A stretch of DNA of 29,451 nt from Thermoflexus sp040289485 (GTDB lineage Bacteria > Chloroflexota > Anaerolineae > Thermoflexales > Thermoflexaceae), in assembly GCF_040289485.1 (NCBI RefSeq), contig NZ_PSLG01000024.1, positions 1 through 29,451 of the forward strand. Reading direction: 5' to 3'. The notes beneath the pieces were generated by a model. The model saw only the letters and a list, made by a program, of their open reading frames with translations, ran no database searches and was not told the DNA's origin. This document shows, piece by piece, positions 7,767 to 15,962 of the stretch. A program made the position numbers and the translations under genes. Position 1 is the stretch's first letter, and every line of letters begins with the position of its first letter.

Positions 7767-8198
7767 TCAGAAGGGGATCTCTTCTTCTTCCACCGAGCCC
7801 GGCTCCTCCAGGACGGGCTCCTCCGCCTCGACCGCCGGCGGGGCCTCCGCCGGGCGCGGCCCGATAAACACGATGCGATCCGCCCGCACCTCATAGACCG
7901 CCCCGGCCGTCCCGTCGGCCCGCCGGAAGATCCGCGGGCTGCCGGTCTGCGGGTCCGGTCGCAGCCGGCCCTCCACCAGCACCGCCCGTCCCTTCTGGAG
8001 ATACTGGTTGGCGATCTCCGCCTGCTTGCCGAACACCGAGACCCGGAACCAGATGGTCTCCTCCCGGGGCTCCCCGCTGGCGTCCCGATACCGGATGTTG
8101 CTGGCCATCCGGAAAGAGGTCACCGGCGTCCCCTCCGGCGTGTAGCGCATCTCCGGGTCCGTCCCCAGATGCCCAGCGATGATCAGTTTGTGATACAT
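7767..8198 (-). CDS. ssb: Single-stranded DNA-binding protein
   Basis: 143 residues. The OB fold starts with 'MYHKLIIAGHLGTDPEMRYT' and contains the T-S-F-R-M-A core strand, the 'W-F-R-V-S-V-F-G-K-Q-A' strand and 'G-R-A-V-L-V-E-G-R-L', all typical of bacterial SSB. The tail ends in acidic residues plus I-P-F, the conserved tip that recruits DNA replication and repair proteins. The linker between OB fold and tip is short. The start is fixed by AGGAGGAGG ahead of the ATG. It lies 57 bases behind dnaN, so clamp and SSB are probably co-transcribed, which makes functional sense for replication. Confidence 0.97.
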   Translation of the reverse strand: MYHKLIIAGHLGTDPEMRYTPEGTPVTSFRMASNIRYRDASGEPREETIWFRVSVFGKQAEIANQYLQKGRAVLVEGRLRPDPQTGSPRIFRRADGTAGAVYEVRADRIVFIGPRPAEAPPAVEAEEPVLEEPGSVEEEEIPF

Positions 8199-8255
8199 GT
8201 TCGGCCTCCTCCTTGCGCCCAGTTTCGGATTCGGGAAAAGGCGACGTCTGGCACC

Positions 8256-9383
8256 TCACAGGAACATCGGCATCACGACGTGGACAAACGCCGGATCCCC
8301 TACCGAGAGCACCTTCACCGGCGACTGGGAGGTGGTCATCTCGAAGACCACCCGATCCCCCTCGATGGCCTCCAGCACGTCGATCAGGAAACGGACGTTG
8401 AAGGCGATCTCCAGCCGATTCCCCTCCACCAAGGCGTCCAGTTCCACCCGGGTCTCCCCCTTCTCCGGGGAGCGGGAGTGGAGGAGGACCTGCCCGGGCC
8501 GCTCCCCCTCCCCCGGGACGAGGATCAGGCGCACCGCGTTGGAGGCCTCGCGGGCGAACACACTCAACGCCTTGCAGGCCTTCAGGAGGGCCTCCCGGGA
8601 GGCCTCCATACGGGTCTCCCAGCGCCTCGGGATGATGGCCTGGAAATCGGGGAACTGCCCCTCGATCAACTGGGAGAGCACCGCCGCCCGGCCGAGCCGG
8701 AAGCCCACCTGGTTGCGCCCGCGCAGCAACTGCATCCACACCGGATCGGTCTCCCCCTTCAACAACCGGGCCACCTCCTCCAGGGCACCCGCCGGGACGA
8801 TGACCGAGAAGGGGCCTTCGGGGGCGCGCAGGACCGGCAGCCGCTTGACCGAGAGCCGGTAGCCGTCGGCCGCCGCCAGCGTCAGGGCCGACCCCTCCTC
8901 CCGCCGCATCAGCACCCCGGTGAGGATGGGACGGGACTCGTCCGTCGCCGCGGCGAAGGTCACCTGGTCGATGGCCTGCCGGAAGCCCTCGGGGTCCAGC
9001 GCGAAGCCATCCCCCTCCACCTCCGGCAGGATCGGATACTCCTCCGGATCCAGCCCCTTCATCGCCGTCTCATAGGGCCCGCACACGATCTGGAGGGTCC
9101 AAGTTTGTCGATTCACCTGGAGATGGACGGGCGCATCCGGCAGGGCTCCGATGAACTCGGCCAGGGGCTTCGCCGGGACCGTGATGCCGCCGGGCTCGGA
9201 GACGAGCGCCTCTTCCCATGTAATGATAGCCAGATTGAGGTCGGTCCCGGCGACCTTCAGGCGGCCGGGCTCGGCCTGGAGCAGCACATGGGTCAGTGTG
9301 GGAAGGGTCGCCCGCGAGGGGACCGCGCGGCCGGCCACCGAGAGCGCCCGCTCAAAAGCCGACTGGGCGATCGTCACGTCCAT
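8256..9383 (-). CDS. dnaN: DNA polymerase III sliding clamp (beta subunit)
   Basis: 375 residues, the normal length for the beta clamp, with the three-domain repeat pattern. Recognisable segments are 'LPTLTHVLLQAEPGRLKVAG' in domain 1, 'LTGVLMRREEGSALTLAAAD' followed by G-Y-R-L in domain 2, and a C-terminus ending V-V-M-P-M. That last pattern matches the conserved VMP(M/L) tail that forms part of the partner-binding pocket. The clamp encircles DNA and tethers polymerase. It is not next to dnaA here. It begins a small leftward unit with ssb, and a TATAAT box lies 63 bases upstream of its ATG. The start has GGAGG (AACCAGGAGGTGCG). Confidence 0.97.
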   Translation of the reverse strand: MDVTIAQSAFERALSVAGRAVPSRATLPTLTHVLLQAEPGRLKVAGTDLNLAIITWEEALVSEPGGITVPAKPLAEFIGALPDAPVHLQVNRQTWTLQIVCGPYETAMKGLDPEEYPILPEVEGDGFALDPEGFRQAIDQVTFAAATDESRPILTGVLMRREEGSALTLAAADGYRLSVKRLPVLRAPEGPFSVIVPAGALEEVARLLKGETDPVWMQLLRGRNQVGFRLGRAAVLSQLIEGQFPDFQAIIPRRWETRMEASREALLKACKALSVFAREASNAVRLILVPGEGERPGQVLLHSRSPEKGETRVELDALVEGNRLEIAFNVRFLIDVLEAIEGDRVVFEMTTSQSPVKVLSVGDPAFVHVVMPMFL

Positions 9384-9445
9384 CGAAGCGCACCTCCTGG
9401 TTGGGATCCCATCCGGCCCCAGCGCATCGATCCGGTTGTTGTTCC

Positions 9446-9451
9446 ATTATA
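9446..9451 (-). promoter_or_regulatory. Consensus -10 box upstream of dnaN
   Basis: Minus-strand TATAAT in the context TCGGTTTATAATGG, 63 bases before the dnaN start, in a 138-base gap after mobB. The -35 region is not close to TTGACA. The same TTTATAATG core appears before pstC, which strengthens the reading as a housekeeping promoter in this genome. Confidence 0.55.
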
Positions 9452-9521
9452 AACCGAGTTGCCCGATGCCGACGCCCGCCGCCACGCCGCGCGTCGGATC
9501 TCCTGCCGTCGACATGGGGGC

Positions 9522-10028
9522 TCAGGGGACCGGCAGGGCGAGGCGTCGGGCCAGGAACGCGGCCAGGTCAGGGATCCGCTCGAAGCCGAAGCAGGGGACC
9601 GCCAGATCCAGAGGGACGTCGGAGACCACGGCCCAGCGCTCTGGGGGGAGCGGCAGCGGCGCCAGGCCGGTTTCCGATCGGAGGACCTCCACTTTGGGCC
9701 CGATCTCCTCCTTGAAGCCCTCCACCAGGACCAGGTCCATCCCTTCCATCCAGGCCAGCACCGCCCCCAAGGTCGGTGGGCGCTCCAGACGCTGGGCCAG
9801 CCAGAGCCCGTGGGGAGTGACCCCCAGGACCCGCTCGGCGCCGGCCTCCCGGTGGCGCCACGTGTCCTTCCCCGGCTGATCCCAGCGCATCTCCCCGTGG
9901 GGGTCGTGCTTGACGGTGCCGACCCGGACCCCCCATCCTCGGAAGATCCGCACCAATCCTTCCACCACCGTGGTCTTCCCGGCTCCGGAGCGGCCGACGA
10001 TGCACACGAAGGGCGGCGCCCCCGACAT
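9522..10028 (-). CDS. mobB: Molybdopterin-guanine dinucleotide biosynthesis protein MobB
   Basis: 168 residues. The P-loop G-R-S-G-A-G-K-T is at residues 12-19, followed by 'GWGVRVGTVKHDPHGEMRWD', which contains the V-K-H-D/H motif typical of MobB. Later motifs are W-x-H-R-x-A-G-A and 'MDLVLVEGFKEEIGPKVEV', a MobB signature (D-L-V-L-V-E-G-F-K). MobB is a GTP-binding adaptor for MobA in attaching GMP to molybdopterin, making the bis-MGD cofactor of formate dehydrogenases and related enzymes. No mobA or other Moco gene is in the window. It is 12 bases behind glycerate kinase, so it is probably carried in the same transcript without a pathway link. Confidence 0.92.
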   Translation of the reverse strand: MSGAPPFVCIVGRSGAGKTTVVEGLVRIFRGWGVRVGTVKHDPHGEMRWDQPGKDTWRHREAGAERVLGVTPHGLWLAQRLERPPTLGAVLAWMEGMDLVLVEGFKEEIGPKVEVLRSETGLAPLPLPPERWAVVSDVPLDLAVPCFGFERIPDLAAFLARRLALPVP

Positions 10029-10040
10029 CCCCTCGCTCCT

Positions 10041-11378
10041 TCAGGGCGATCCCACCAGCAGGATCCCGATGTCGTTCACATTGGTCCCGGTCGGGCCGGT
10101 GCGGATGAGGTCGCCCAAGGTATCGAAGAAGGCGTATGCATCATTCGCCTCCAGGTGCGCCACGGCATCCAGGCCCAGCAGATACGCCCGGTGCACCGTC
10201 TCCCCATCGGCGAAGGCCCCAGCGGCATCGGTGGGGCCGTCGATCCCATCGGTCCCTATGGCGGCGACGAGCACGTTCGGCCAGCCCTCTAGGGCGATGG
10301 CGGCGGCCAGGGCCAGCTCCTGGTTCCGCCCGCCCCGGCCGCTCCCCCGCACGGTCACGGTGGTCTCCCCGCCCCACACCACGCAGGCGGGCCGGGGGGC
10401 CGGGCGGTCGGTGGTGGCGATCTCTTTGGCGACGGCGGCCATCACCCGAGCCACCTCCCGGGCCTCCCCCTCCACGAAGGTCGACAGCAAAAAGGGATGA
10501 TAGCCCAGGCGGGCGGCCTCCTCCAGGGCGGCCTGGGCGGCCAGGCGGTTGCTGGCCACGATCTCATGAGAAACCCGCTGGAAGATCTCCTCCCCGGGCT
10601 TCGGGGTTTCCGGGATCCGGCCGTGGAGCCCCGCTTCCAGGCGGATGCGAACCGACATCGGCACCCGCTCCAGGAGGCCGTAACGGTTCAACACCCGCCA
10701 CGCATCGTGAAAAGTGGAAGGATCTGGCGCCATGGGGCCGGAGGCGATGACCGAGAGGTCGTCCCCCACCACGTCGGAGAGTACCAGCACGATGGACGTC
10801 GCCGGGTAGGCGAAGCGGGCCAGCCCTCCGCCCTTGATCCGATCGAGATGTTTGCGCACCGCGTTCAGTTCGTGGATAGTGGCCCCCGCCCGCAGGAGCA
10901 GATCGGTCACCGCCTGCAGGTCGCTGAGGCTCAGGCCCTCGGCCGGCCACGTCGCCAGGGCCGAGCCGCCCCCGCTGAGCACGCAGAGGAGGAGGTCCTC
11001 CTCACCAGCCTGCTCGGCCAGGGCGGCGAGCAACTGGGCCCCCCGTAGGCTGTTCTCATCGGGCACCGGGTGCCCGGCCTCGATCACCGTCCACCGCTCA
11101 TCCAGGGCCGCCGGGATGTGCCCATATTTGGTCACCAGGACCCCGCGATCCAGCCGGCGGCCCAGCAGAACCTGGAGGGCGTAGGCCATCGGATAGGCCG
11201 CCTTCCCCAACGCGAGGACGAACACGTGCCGGAAGCGCCCCAGGTCCAGGACCTGCTCCCCGATCTGCAACATGTCCCCTTCCCGGCGCACATGGCGCCG
11301 GATCGCCGCGCTGGGGTCCACCGCCCCCAGGGCCGCATGGAGGATTTGCATCGCATCCTGGCGAAGATCTCGCGGCAT
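10041..11378 (-). CDS. Glycerate 2-kinase, type II (GckA/TtuD, MOFRL family)
   Basis: 445 residues, the usual length of the type II glycerate kinase family. The N-terminal domain holds 'VFVLALGKAAYPMAYALQ' and the G-H-P-V-P-D-E-N-S motif. The middle has 'LLLCVLSGGGSALATWPAEG' and 'LSDVVGDDLSVIASGPMAPD'. The C-terminal MOFRL domain has W-G-G-E-T-T-V-T-V and 'GRGGRNQELALAAAIAL', and closes with G-P-T-G-T-N-V-N-D. The enzyme phosphorylates D-glycerate, usually to 2-phosphoglycerate, linking glyoxylate, serine or sugar-acid breakdown to glycolysis. I chose the ATG at 11378, preceded by GGGGAGG at 8 bases; the frame is open 24 codons further up but without comparable signals. Adjacent genes give no pathway context. 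Confidence 0.93.
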   Translation of the reverse strand: MPRDLRQDAMQILHAALGAVDPSAAIRRHVRREGDMLQIGEQVLDLGRFRHVFVLALGKAAYPMAYALQVLLGRRLDRGVLVTKYGHIPAALDERWTVIEAGHPVPDENSLRGAQLLAALAEQAGEEDLLLCVLSGGGSALATWPAEGLSLSDLQAVTDLLLRAGATIHELNAVRKHLDRIKGGGLARFAYPATSIVLVLSDVVGDDLSVIASGPMAPDPSTFHDAWRVLNRYGLLERVPMSVRIRLEAGLHGRIPETPKPGEEIFQRVSHEIVASNRLAAQAALEEAARLGYHPFLLSTFVEGEAREVARVMAAVAKEIATTDRPAPRPACVVWGGETTVTVRGSGRGGRNQELALAAAIALEGWPNVLVAAIGTDGIDGPTDAAGAFADGETVHRAYLLGLDAVAHLEANDAYAFFDTLGDLIRTGPTGTNVNDIGILLVGSP

Positions 11379-11409
11379 GGTCCGAGCCTCCCCACCGATC
11401 ACCGTTTCC

Positions 11410-12081
11410 TCAGTATTTTCCCATGCCGGGCGCGCGGGTGGGAGCAGCACCTGGGTTGCCCCCCTTCCGGTGACGCTCCCGATAGGCGTCGATCAGGCGA
11501 CTCAGCGCCATCCAATCGGGTACCAGGCAGACGAAGCCGGTCCCCTGGGGGGTGCACACGTAGGGGCCCAGGAACCACCGGATCCAGCGGGCGGGCAGCG
11601 GGTAGCCGTCGGTCTCGATCACCAGCACCGTGTGTTCAGAGAAGGGCTCCACCCAGCGCCGGTGGCGGTAGGGGATGCGCGGGAAGACCTCTCCGAAGGT
11701 GGTCGGCCGCGTGGCGCGGATCCGCCGGTAGGACACCCGGAGGGAGAACAGGGGGCTGTGGAAGATCAGGGCCTCGGGCCGGGGCTCCACCCCCGAGAGC
11801 CGGCTCCCGATCTCTGGGATCCACCAGACCCCCAAGACGGCCCCGGCGAGGACCAACAGCCACGGATCGCGCTCCGGAGGCCAGGGATAGTTCACCTCCA
11901 CGGCCATAGGAAGATAATACAGCGCCAGGGCCAGGAGGGCCGTCAGCAGGGCGGGGACGCGATACATCCGGGCCAGCCGGCGGTAGAGCAAAAAGGGGAA
12001 CCTTCGGGGGCGCGGCACGGCCGGCCCTCCCTCCTCCTGGGACGCTCCCCGTGCCTCCCGGATCGGACGTCTGGGCATCAT
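11410..12081 (-). CDS. Hypothetical membrane protein with PH-like C-terminal region
   Basis: 223 residues, family not recognised. A basic, proline-rich N-terminus of about 40 residues is followed by two hydrophobic segments (about 43-60 and 73-90). The remaining ~130 residues contain several short beta strands, for example 'ALIFHSPLFSLRVSYRRIRA' and 'HTVLVIETDGYPLP', then a helix near the end. Two membrane helices followed by a beta-rich cytoplasmic domain resemble bacterial PH-domain membrane proteins, but I cannot confirm this. It lies 14 bases behind the arsC-phoU fusion and 31 before glycerate kinase, so it is in the same transcription direction. The start could be either of two adjacent ATGs (12081 or 12078). 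No clear ribosome binding site precedes them. Confidence 0.72.
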   Translation of the reverse strand: MMPRRPIREARGASQEEGGPAVPRPRRFPFLLYRRLARMYRVPALLTALLALALYYLPMAVEVNYPWPPERDPWLLVLAGAVLGVWWIPEIGSRLSGVEPRPEALIFHSPLFSLRVSYRRIRATRPTTFGEVFPRIPYRHRRWVEPFSEHTVLVIETDGYPLPARWIRWFLGPYVCTPQGTGFVCLVPDWMALSRLIDAYRERHRKGGNPGAAPTRAPGMGKY

Positions 12082-12095
12082 CTCGCGGGGGCGGC

Positions 12096-13271
12096 TCAGT
12101 TCAGCTCCTGGAGTTCCCCGGTGACCATGAAGATCACCCGCTCCGCGATGTTGGTCACCCGATCGGCGATCCGCTCCAGGTTGTGGGAGATCCAGAGCAA
12201 CCGGGTGGCCCGGAAGATGGTGCGGGGATCCTGCATCATATAGGTGATCAACTCGCGGTAGACCTGCTCGTCCAACGCATCCACCTCATCGTCGCGGGCG
12301 ACGGCGGCCCGGGCCTTCTCAGCGTCGTGCTCCACATACGCCTCCAGGACCTGCCGCAGCATCTCCTTGGCGATCTGGGCCATCCGCGGGATGTCAATGA
12401 GCGGCTTGAGCAAGGGCTCGTCGGCCATCTCGATGGTGAGTTTGGCGATGCTCTTGGCGTGATCCCCCATGCGCTCCAGGTTGGTGGCGCAGAACATGGC
12501 CGCCACGATCGCCCGCAGGTCGCCGGCCATGGGCTGCTGGGTGGCGATGGTCTCCAGACAGGCCTCCTCGATCTGGTAGCGGAGCCGGTTGATCTCCTCA
12601 TCGAAGGCGATGATCTGGCGGGCTGTCTCGACATCCAGCCCCCGCAGGGCCTCGATGCAACGGTCGATGGCCTGCTCCACCAGCCCGCCCAGCCGCAACA
12701 CGTCCTGACGGATAGCGCTCAGATCGCGCTCCAGCATCACCCGAGCTTGCATGGGCCCCTCCTCCCCGGACATGGGACCATTATCGTAGCCGCGCGCGGG
12801 GTCGGGGTCAAGCCCTCCCGCCCGCGCCCATCGCTCCTCCAACCAGCGCTGGAGGATGGGAACCAGTTCCGCCCGCATCCGATCCCGGACCGCCCGGAAG
12901 GCCTCCAGCTCCGCCTCGTCCTCCCACCCGCGGGACCACCTGCCGGGGTCGGGATAGCCGATGTGCATGCGCTCGCCCTGGCCGGGCCAGGCCGGGCACT
13001 CCTCAGCGGCCTGGTCGCAGACCGTGAGGACCAGGTCGAAGGGCTGCCCCAGGAACTCCTGGACCGACTTGCTGCGGTGGTGGGAGATATCGATGCCGAT
13101 CTCCCGCATGGCCTGGACCGCGAGGGGGTGGACGTAGCCGGCCGGGTGGGTGCCGGCAGAGAAGACCTCCACCCGATCCCCCAGCGCAGCCCGGATCAGC
13201 CCCTCGGCCATCTGGCTGCGGGCGGCGTTCCCGGTGCACAGCACCAGCACCCGGGCCTTGCGGAAGGCCAT
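12096..13271 (-). CDS. phoU: Arsenate reductase (ArsC)-PhoU fusion protein
   Basis: One uninterrupted 391-codon frame. Residues 1-140 are a low-molecular-weight phosphatase-fold arsenate reductase. The P-loop C-x5-R is Cys12 to Arg18, and Cys85 and Cys92 complete the three-cysteine relay of thioredoxin-coupled ArsC, with the same 7-residue spacing as in the S. aureus enzyme. A linker of about 30 residues follows. Residues 174-391 are a full PhoU with two three-helix repeats; metal-cluster motifs are seen as 'FCATNLERMGDHAKSIAKLT' and 'WISHNLERIADRVTNIAERV'. PhoU restrains Pst uptake and PhoR signalling, and ArsC reduces arsenate, a phosphate mimic taken up by Pst. The start is 10 bases after the pstB stop. 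An internal start (ATG 12752) with a strong ribosome binding site could also yield free PhoU. Confidence 0.9.
   Translation of the reverse strand: MAFRKARVLVLCTGNAARSQMAEGLIRAALGDRVEVFSAGTHPAGYVHPLAVQAMREIGIDISHHRSKSVQEFLGQPFDLVLTVCDQAAEECPAWPGQGERMHIGYPDPGRWSRGWEDEAELEAFRAVRDRMRAELVPILQRWLEERWARAGGLDPDPARGYDNGPMSGEEGPMQARVMLERDLSAIRQDVLRLGGLVEQAIDRCIEALRGLDVETARQIIAFDEEINRLRYQIEEACLETIATQQPMAGDLRAIVAAMFCATNLERMGDHAKSIAKLTIEMADEPLLKPLIDIPRMAQIAKEMLRQVLEAYVEHDAEKARAAVARDDEVDALDEQVYRELITYMMQDPRTIFRATRLLWISHNLERIADRVTNIAERVIFMVTGELQELN
12753..12767 (-). promoter_or_regulatory. Internal ribosome binding site at the ArsC/PhoU junction
   Basis: Minus strand GGGGAGGAGGGGCCC immediately precedes an in-frame ATG at 12752 (residue 174 of the fusion), exactly where the PhoU domain starts (M-Q-A-R-V-M). 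The spacing from GGAGG to the ATG is within the normal range. This would allow a separate 218-residue PhoU to be made besides the fusion. Confidence 0.5.
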
Positions 13272-13281
13272 GGCGCGCTCC

Positions 13282-14055
13282 TCAACCGAAACGGCCGGTG
13301 ATGTAGTCTTCGGTCCTGCGGTCGCGGGGCCGGGTGAAGATCTGCTGGGTGGGTCCGAACTCGATGAGCCGGCCCACGCGATCCTCCCCGGCCAGCATGA
13401 AGGCTGTGTAGTCGCTGACCCGGGCGGCTTGTTGCATGTTGTGGGTGACGATGACGATGGTGTATTCCCGGCTCAGTTCCCGCATAAGGTCCTCGATCTT
13501 CATCGTGGCAATGGGATCCAGGGCCGAGGCCGGCTCGTCCATCAACAGCACCTCGGGCTCCGTGGCCAGGGCCCGGGCGATACACAGGCGCTGCTGCTGC
13601 CCCCCGGAGAGGGTGAGGGCGTTCTGGTGTAACTTGTCCTTGACCTCGTCCCACAGCGCCGCGGCCCGCAGGCACCGCTCCACAATCTCGTCCAGCCGCC
13701 GCCGGTCCCGGATCCCCTGGATGCGGGGGCCGAAGGCCACGTTCTCGTAGATGCTCTTGGGGAAGGGGTTCGGCTTCTGGAACACCATCCCGATACGGCG
13801 CCGCACTTCCACCACGTCCACGTCGGGGCCGTAGATGTCCTGGCCCTCGAAGCGGACGCGGCCGACCACCCGCGCAGAGGGGATGAGATCGTTCATGCGA
13901 TTGAAGCACCGCAGCAGCGTGCTCTTGCCACAGCCCGAGGGCCCGATGATAGCCGTGATGCGGCGACGCGGGATCCTCAGGTGGATCCCCTGGATGGCCG
14001 GCCGGCCATCGTAGTAAACCGTGAGGTCCTCCGCCTCCAGCACGACATCTTCCAT
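13282..14055 (-). CDS. pstB: Phosphate ABC transporter ATP-binding protein PstB
   Basis: 257 residues with all ABC ATPase motifs: Walker A G-P-S-G-C-G-K-S-T (38-46), Q-loop Gln93, signature L-S-G-G-Q-Q-Q-R (149-156), Walker B L-L-M-D-E-P (170-175) and switch His205. The segment 'LLRCFNRMNDLIPSARVVG' after Walker A is diagnostic of PstB. It powers high-affinity phosphate import with PstS, PstC and PstA. It lies 13 bases after pstA and 10 bases before the arsC-phoU gene, in a tight operon. The C-terminus 'RTEDYITGRFG' is the usual PstB ending, so the gene is full length. Confidence 0.98.
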   Translation of the reverse strand: MEDVVLEAEDLTVYYDGRPAIQGIHLRIPRRRITAIIGPSGCGKSTLLRCFNRMNDLIPSARVVGRVRFEGQDIYGPDVDVVEVRRRIGMVFQKPNPFPKSIYENVAFGPRIQGIRDRRRLDEIVERCLRAAALWDEVKDKLHQNALTLSGGQQQRLCIARALATEPEVLLMDEPASALDPIATMKIEDLMRELSREYTIVIVTHNMQQAARVSDYTAFMLAGEDRVGRLIEFGPTQQIFTRPRDRRTEDYITGRFG

Positions 14056-14068
14056 AGCGTCGTCCCCC

Positions 14069-14926
14069 TCACCACCGGTGTCGACGCTGCAGCCGATAAC
14101 GCAGGTAGATGGCCAGGCTGTTCATCGAAAGCAGCACGGCCAGCAGGACCAGGATGGCCCCCGCGGCCCGATGGTGGAAGGCCGCCTGGGGCCGGGAGAC
14201 CCAGTTGAAGATCTGTATGGGCAGCACGGTGAACTTGTCGAAGGGGCTCTTCGGATCGAAGGCCACAAAGGTCAAGGCCCCGATGGTGATCAGGGGGGCT
14301 GTCTCCCCGATGGCCCGGGAGAGGGCCAGGATGGTCCCGGTGAGGATGCCCGGGAGGGCCACCGGCAGCACCTGGTGGCGGATCACCTGCCAGCGGGTGG
14401 CCCCCAGGGCGAAGGCGGCCTCCCGCAGGCCCATCGGCACCGCCCGCAGCGCCTCCCGCGAGGCGGTGATCAGGATCGGCAGGATGAGCAGGCTGAGGGT
14501 CAGGGCCCCGGCCAGGATGCTCCGCTCCAGGCGCATCGCCCGCACGAAGATCTCCAGGCCCAGCAGGCCGTAAAGGATCGAGGGCACGCCGGCCAGGTTG
14601 TTGATGTTCAGCTCGATGAAACGGGTCAGTCGGTTGCGGGGCACATATTCCTCCAGGTAGATCGCCGCCGCCACCCCCAGGGGCACCGCGATGACGGCCG
14701 TCAGGCCCATCACCCAGAGGGTCCCCAGCAAGGCCGAGCGGATGCCCGCCTGCTCAGGGAAGCGGGATGGATAGTTCATGAAGAAGGACCAAGAGAGGAC
14801 CCCCAGCCCCCGCCGGGCCACATCCACCAGCAACAAGGCCAAGGCGAACAGCCCGAAGGCCGTGGCCCCCAGGGCCAGCTTCTCAAACAGCGCCCCCCAC
14901 ATCTCCCGGTGCCGTCGCGGCCTCAT
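14069..14926 (-). CDS. pstA: Phosphate ABC transporter permease PstA
   Basis: 285 residues with six predicted membrane helices. The permease loop that docks on the ATPase (EAA motif) is 'REAAFALGATRWQVIRHQVL' followed by P-V-A-L-P-G-I. 'GVPSILYGLLGLEIFV' and 'SRAIGETAPLITIGA' are typical of PstA. With PstC it forms the phosphate channel. I chose ATG 14926, which has GAGGAGG upstream; the frame extends to a TTG next to the pstC stop, but that gives only six extra residues. The gap to pstC is 14 bases. Confidence 0.97.
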   Translation of the reverse strand: MRPRRHREMWGALFEKLALGATAFGLFALALLLVDVARRGLGVLSWSFFMNYPSRFPEQAGIRSALLGTLWVMGLTAVIAVPLGVAAAIYLEEYVPRNRLTRFIELNINNLAGVPSILYGLLGLEIFVRAMRLERSILAGALTLSLLILPILITASREALRAVPMGLREAAFALGATRWQVIRHQVLPVALPGILTGTILALSRAIGETAPLITIGALTFVAFDPKSPFDKFTVLPIQIFNWVSRPQAAFHHRAAGAILVLLAVLLSMNSLAIYLRYRLQRRHRW

Positions 14927-14940
14927 CGTCGTACTCCTCC

Positions 14941-15888
14941 TCAACGATACACCTCCCGATACCGTTCGATGATGCGCATGGCGATCCCGTTCAGCACCAG
15001 GGTGAGCAGGAACAGGACCAGGCCGACGGCGAAGATCGTGCGGAACTCCAGCGTGCCGTGGGGGGTGTCCCCCAGGCTCACCTGGACGATGTAGGCCGTC
15101 ATGGTCTCGATGGCCCGTCGCGGGTCCAGCGTCAGGGTCGGCCGCTGGCCGGCGGCGATGGTCACGATCATGGTCTCACCGATGGCCCGGGAGGCGGCCA
15201 GGATGAAGGCTGCCACGATCCCGGAGAGGGCGGCCGGCACCACCACCCGCAGGGCCACCTCCAGGCGGGTGGCTCCCAAGGCGTAGGCCGCCTCCCGCAG
15301 CGAGGGAGGGACCGCGTAGAGGGCGTCCTCGCTGAGGGAGGAGATCAAGGGGAGGATCATCACCCCCATGGTCAGGCCGGCGCTGAGGGCGTTGAACGTC
15401 TCCAGGCCCGGGATCACCCGCTGGAGCAGCGGGGTGACAAAGAGCAAGGCGAAATACCCGTAAACCACCGTGGGGATCCCGGCCAGCACCTCCAGTGCCG
15501 GCTTCAGGATCGCCCGCAGCCGCGGCGGCGCGTATTCGCTGAGGTAGATGGCGCTCAACAAGCCCACCGGCATCGCCAGGGCCAGGGCCACCGCCGAGGT
15601 CAGAAAGGTCCCGGCCAGCAGCGGCAGGATCCCGAAGCGTTTCTGGGCGAACAGGGGCGTCCATTGGGTATCGGTGAGAAAAGCGATCAGGGAGACCTGG
15701 CGGAAGAAAGGCAGCGCCTCGATGAGAAGGACGGCGACGATCCCCAAGGTGGTGAACACGGAGACCATGGCAGCGAAGAACAGAAGCGCCTGGATAGCGA
15801 GTTCCCCCCACTCCCGCCAGCGGGCGGCCATGCCCCGCCGGAGGCGCGTCGGATAAGCCGCTACGATCGGACGGGCCGTCGGGTCCAT
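14941..15888 (-). CDS. pstC: Phosphate ABC transporter permease PstC
   Basis: 315 residues with six predicted membrane helices after a ~35-residue cytoplasmic start. The EAA loop is 'REAAYALGATRLEVALRVVV'. 'GIPTVVYGYFALLFVTPLL' and 'SRAIGETMIVTIAAGQRPT' are typical of PstC, and the segment F-L-T-D-T-Q-W-T-P is the usual PstC periplasmic signature. The ATG at 15888 has CAGGA seven bases ahead; an in-frame extension upstream would run back across the promoter and hairpin, so I reject it. A 111-base gap separates it from pstS and contains a hairpin and a TATAAT box, so pstC-pstA-pstB-phoU may be expressed separately from pstS. Confidence 0.97.
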   Translation of the reverse strand: MDPTARPIVAAYPTRLRRGMAARWREWGELAIQALLFFAAMVSVFTTLGIVAVLLIEALPFFRQVSLIAFLTDTQWTPLFAQKRFGILPLLAGTFLTSAVALALAMPVGLLSAIYLSEYAPPRLRAILKPALEVLAGIPTVVYGYFALLFVTPLLQRVIPGLETFNALSAGLTMGVMILPLISSLSEDALYAVPPSLREAAYALGATRLEVALRVVVPAALSGIVAAFILAASRAIGETMIVTIAAGQRPTLTLDPRRAIETMTAYIVQVSLGDTPHGTLEFRTIFAVGLVLFLLTLVLNGIAMRIIERYREVYR

Positions 15889-15948
15889 CGTCGTTCCTGA
15901 GGATCCATCCCCGGGATCTCCCCTCCCGCGACGGGGGGTTCTCCTCAC

Positions 15949-15954
15949 ATTATA
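15949..15954 (-). promoter_or_regulatory. Consensus -10 box upstream of pstC
   Basis: Minus-strand TATAAT in the context TCGTTTATAATGTG, 60 bases before pstC and just downstream of the pstS terminator-like hairpin. It shares the TTTATAATG core with the dnaN upstream region. The -35 position falls inside the hairpin and is not TTGACA-like, so the box may need an activator or serve as a weak internal promoter. Confidence 0.5.
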
Positions 15955-15962
15955 AACGAGAA

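Noticed and set aside
8169..9452. Open frame on the plus strand opposite dnaN
   Set aside because: Antisense shadow of a certain dnaN gene, with no ribosome binding site or family match.
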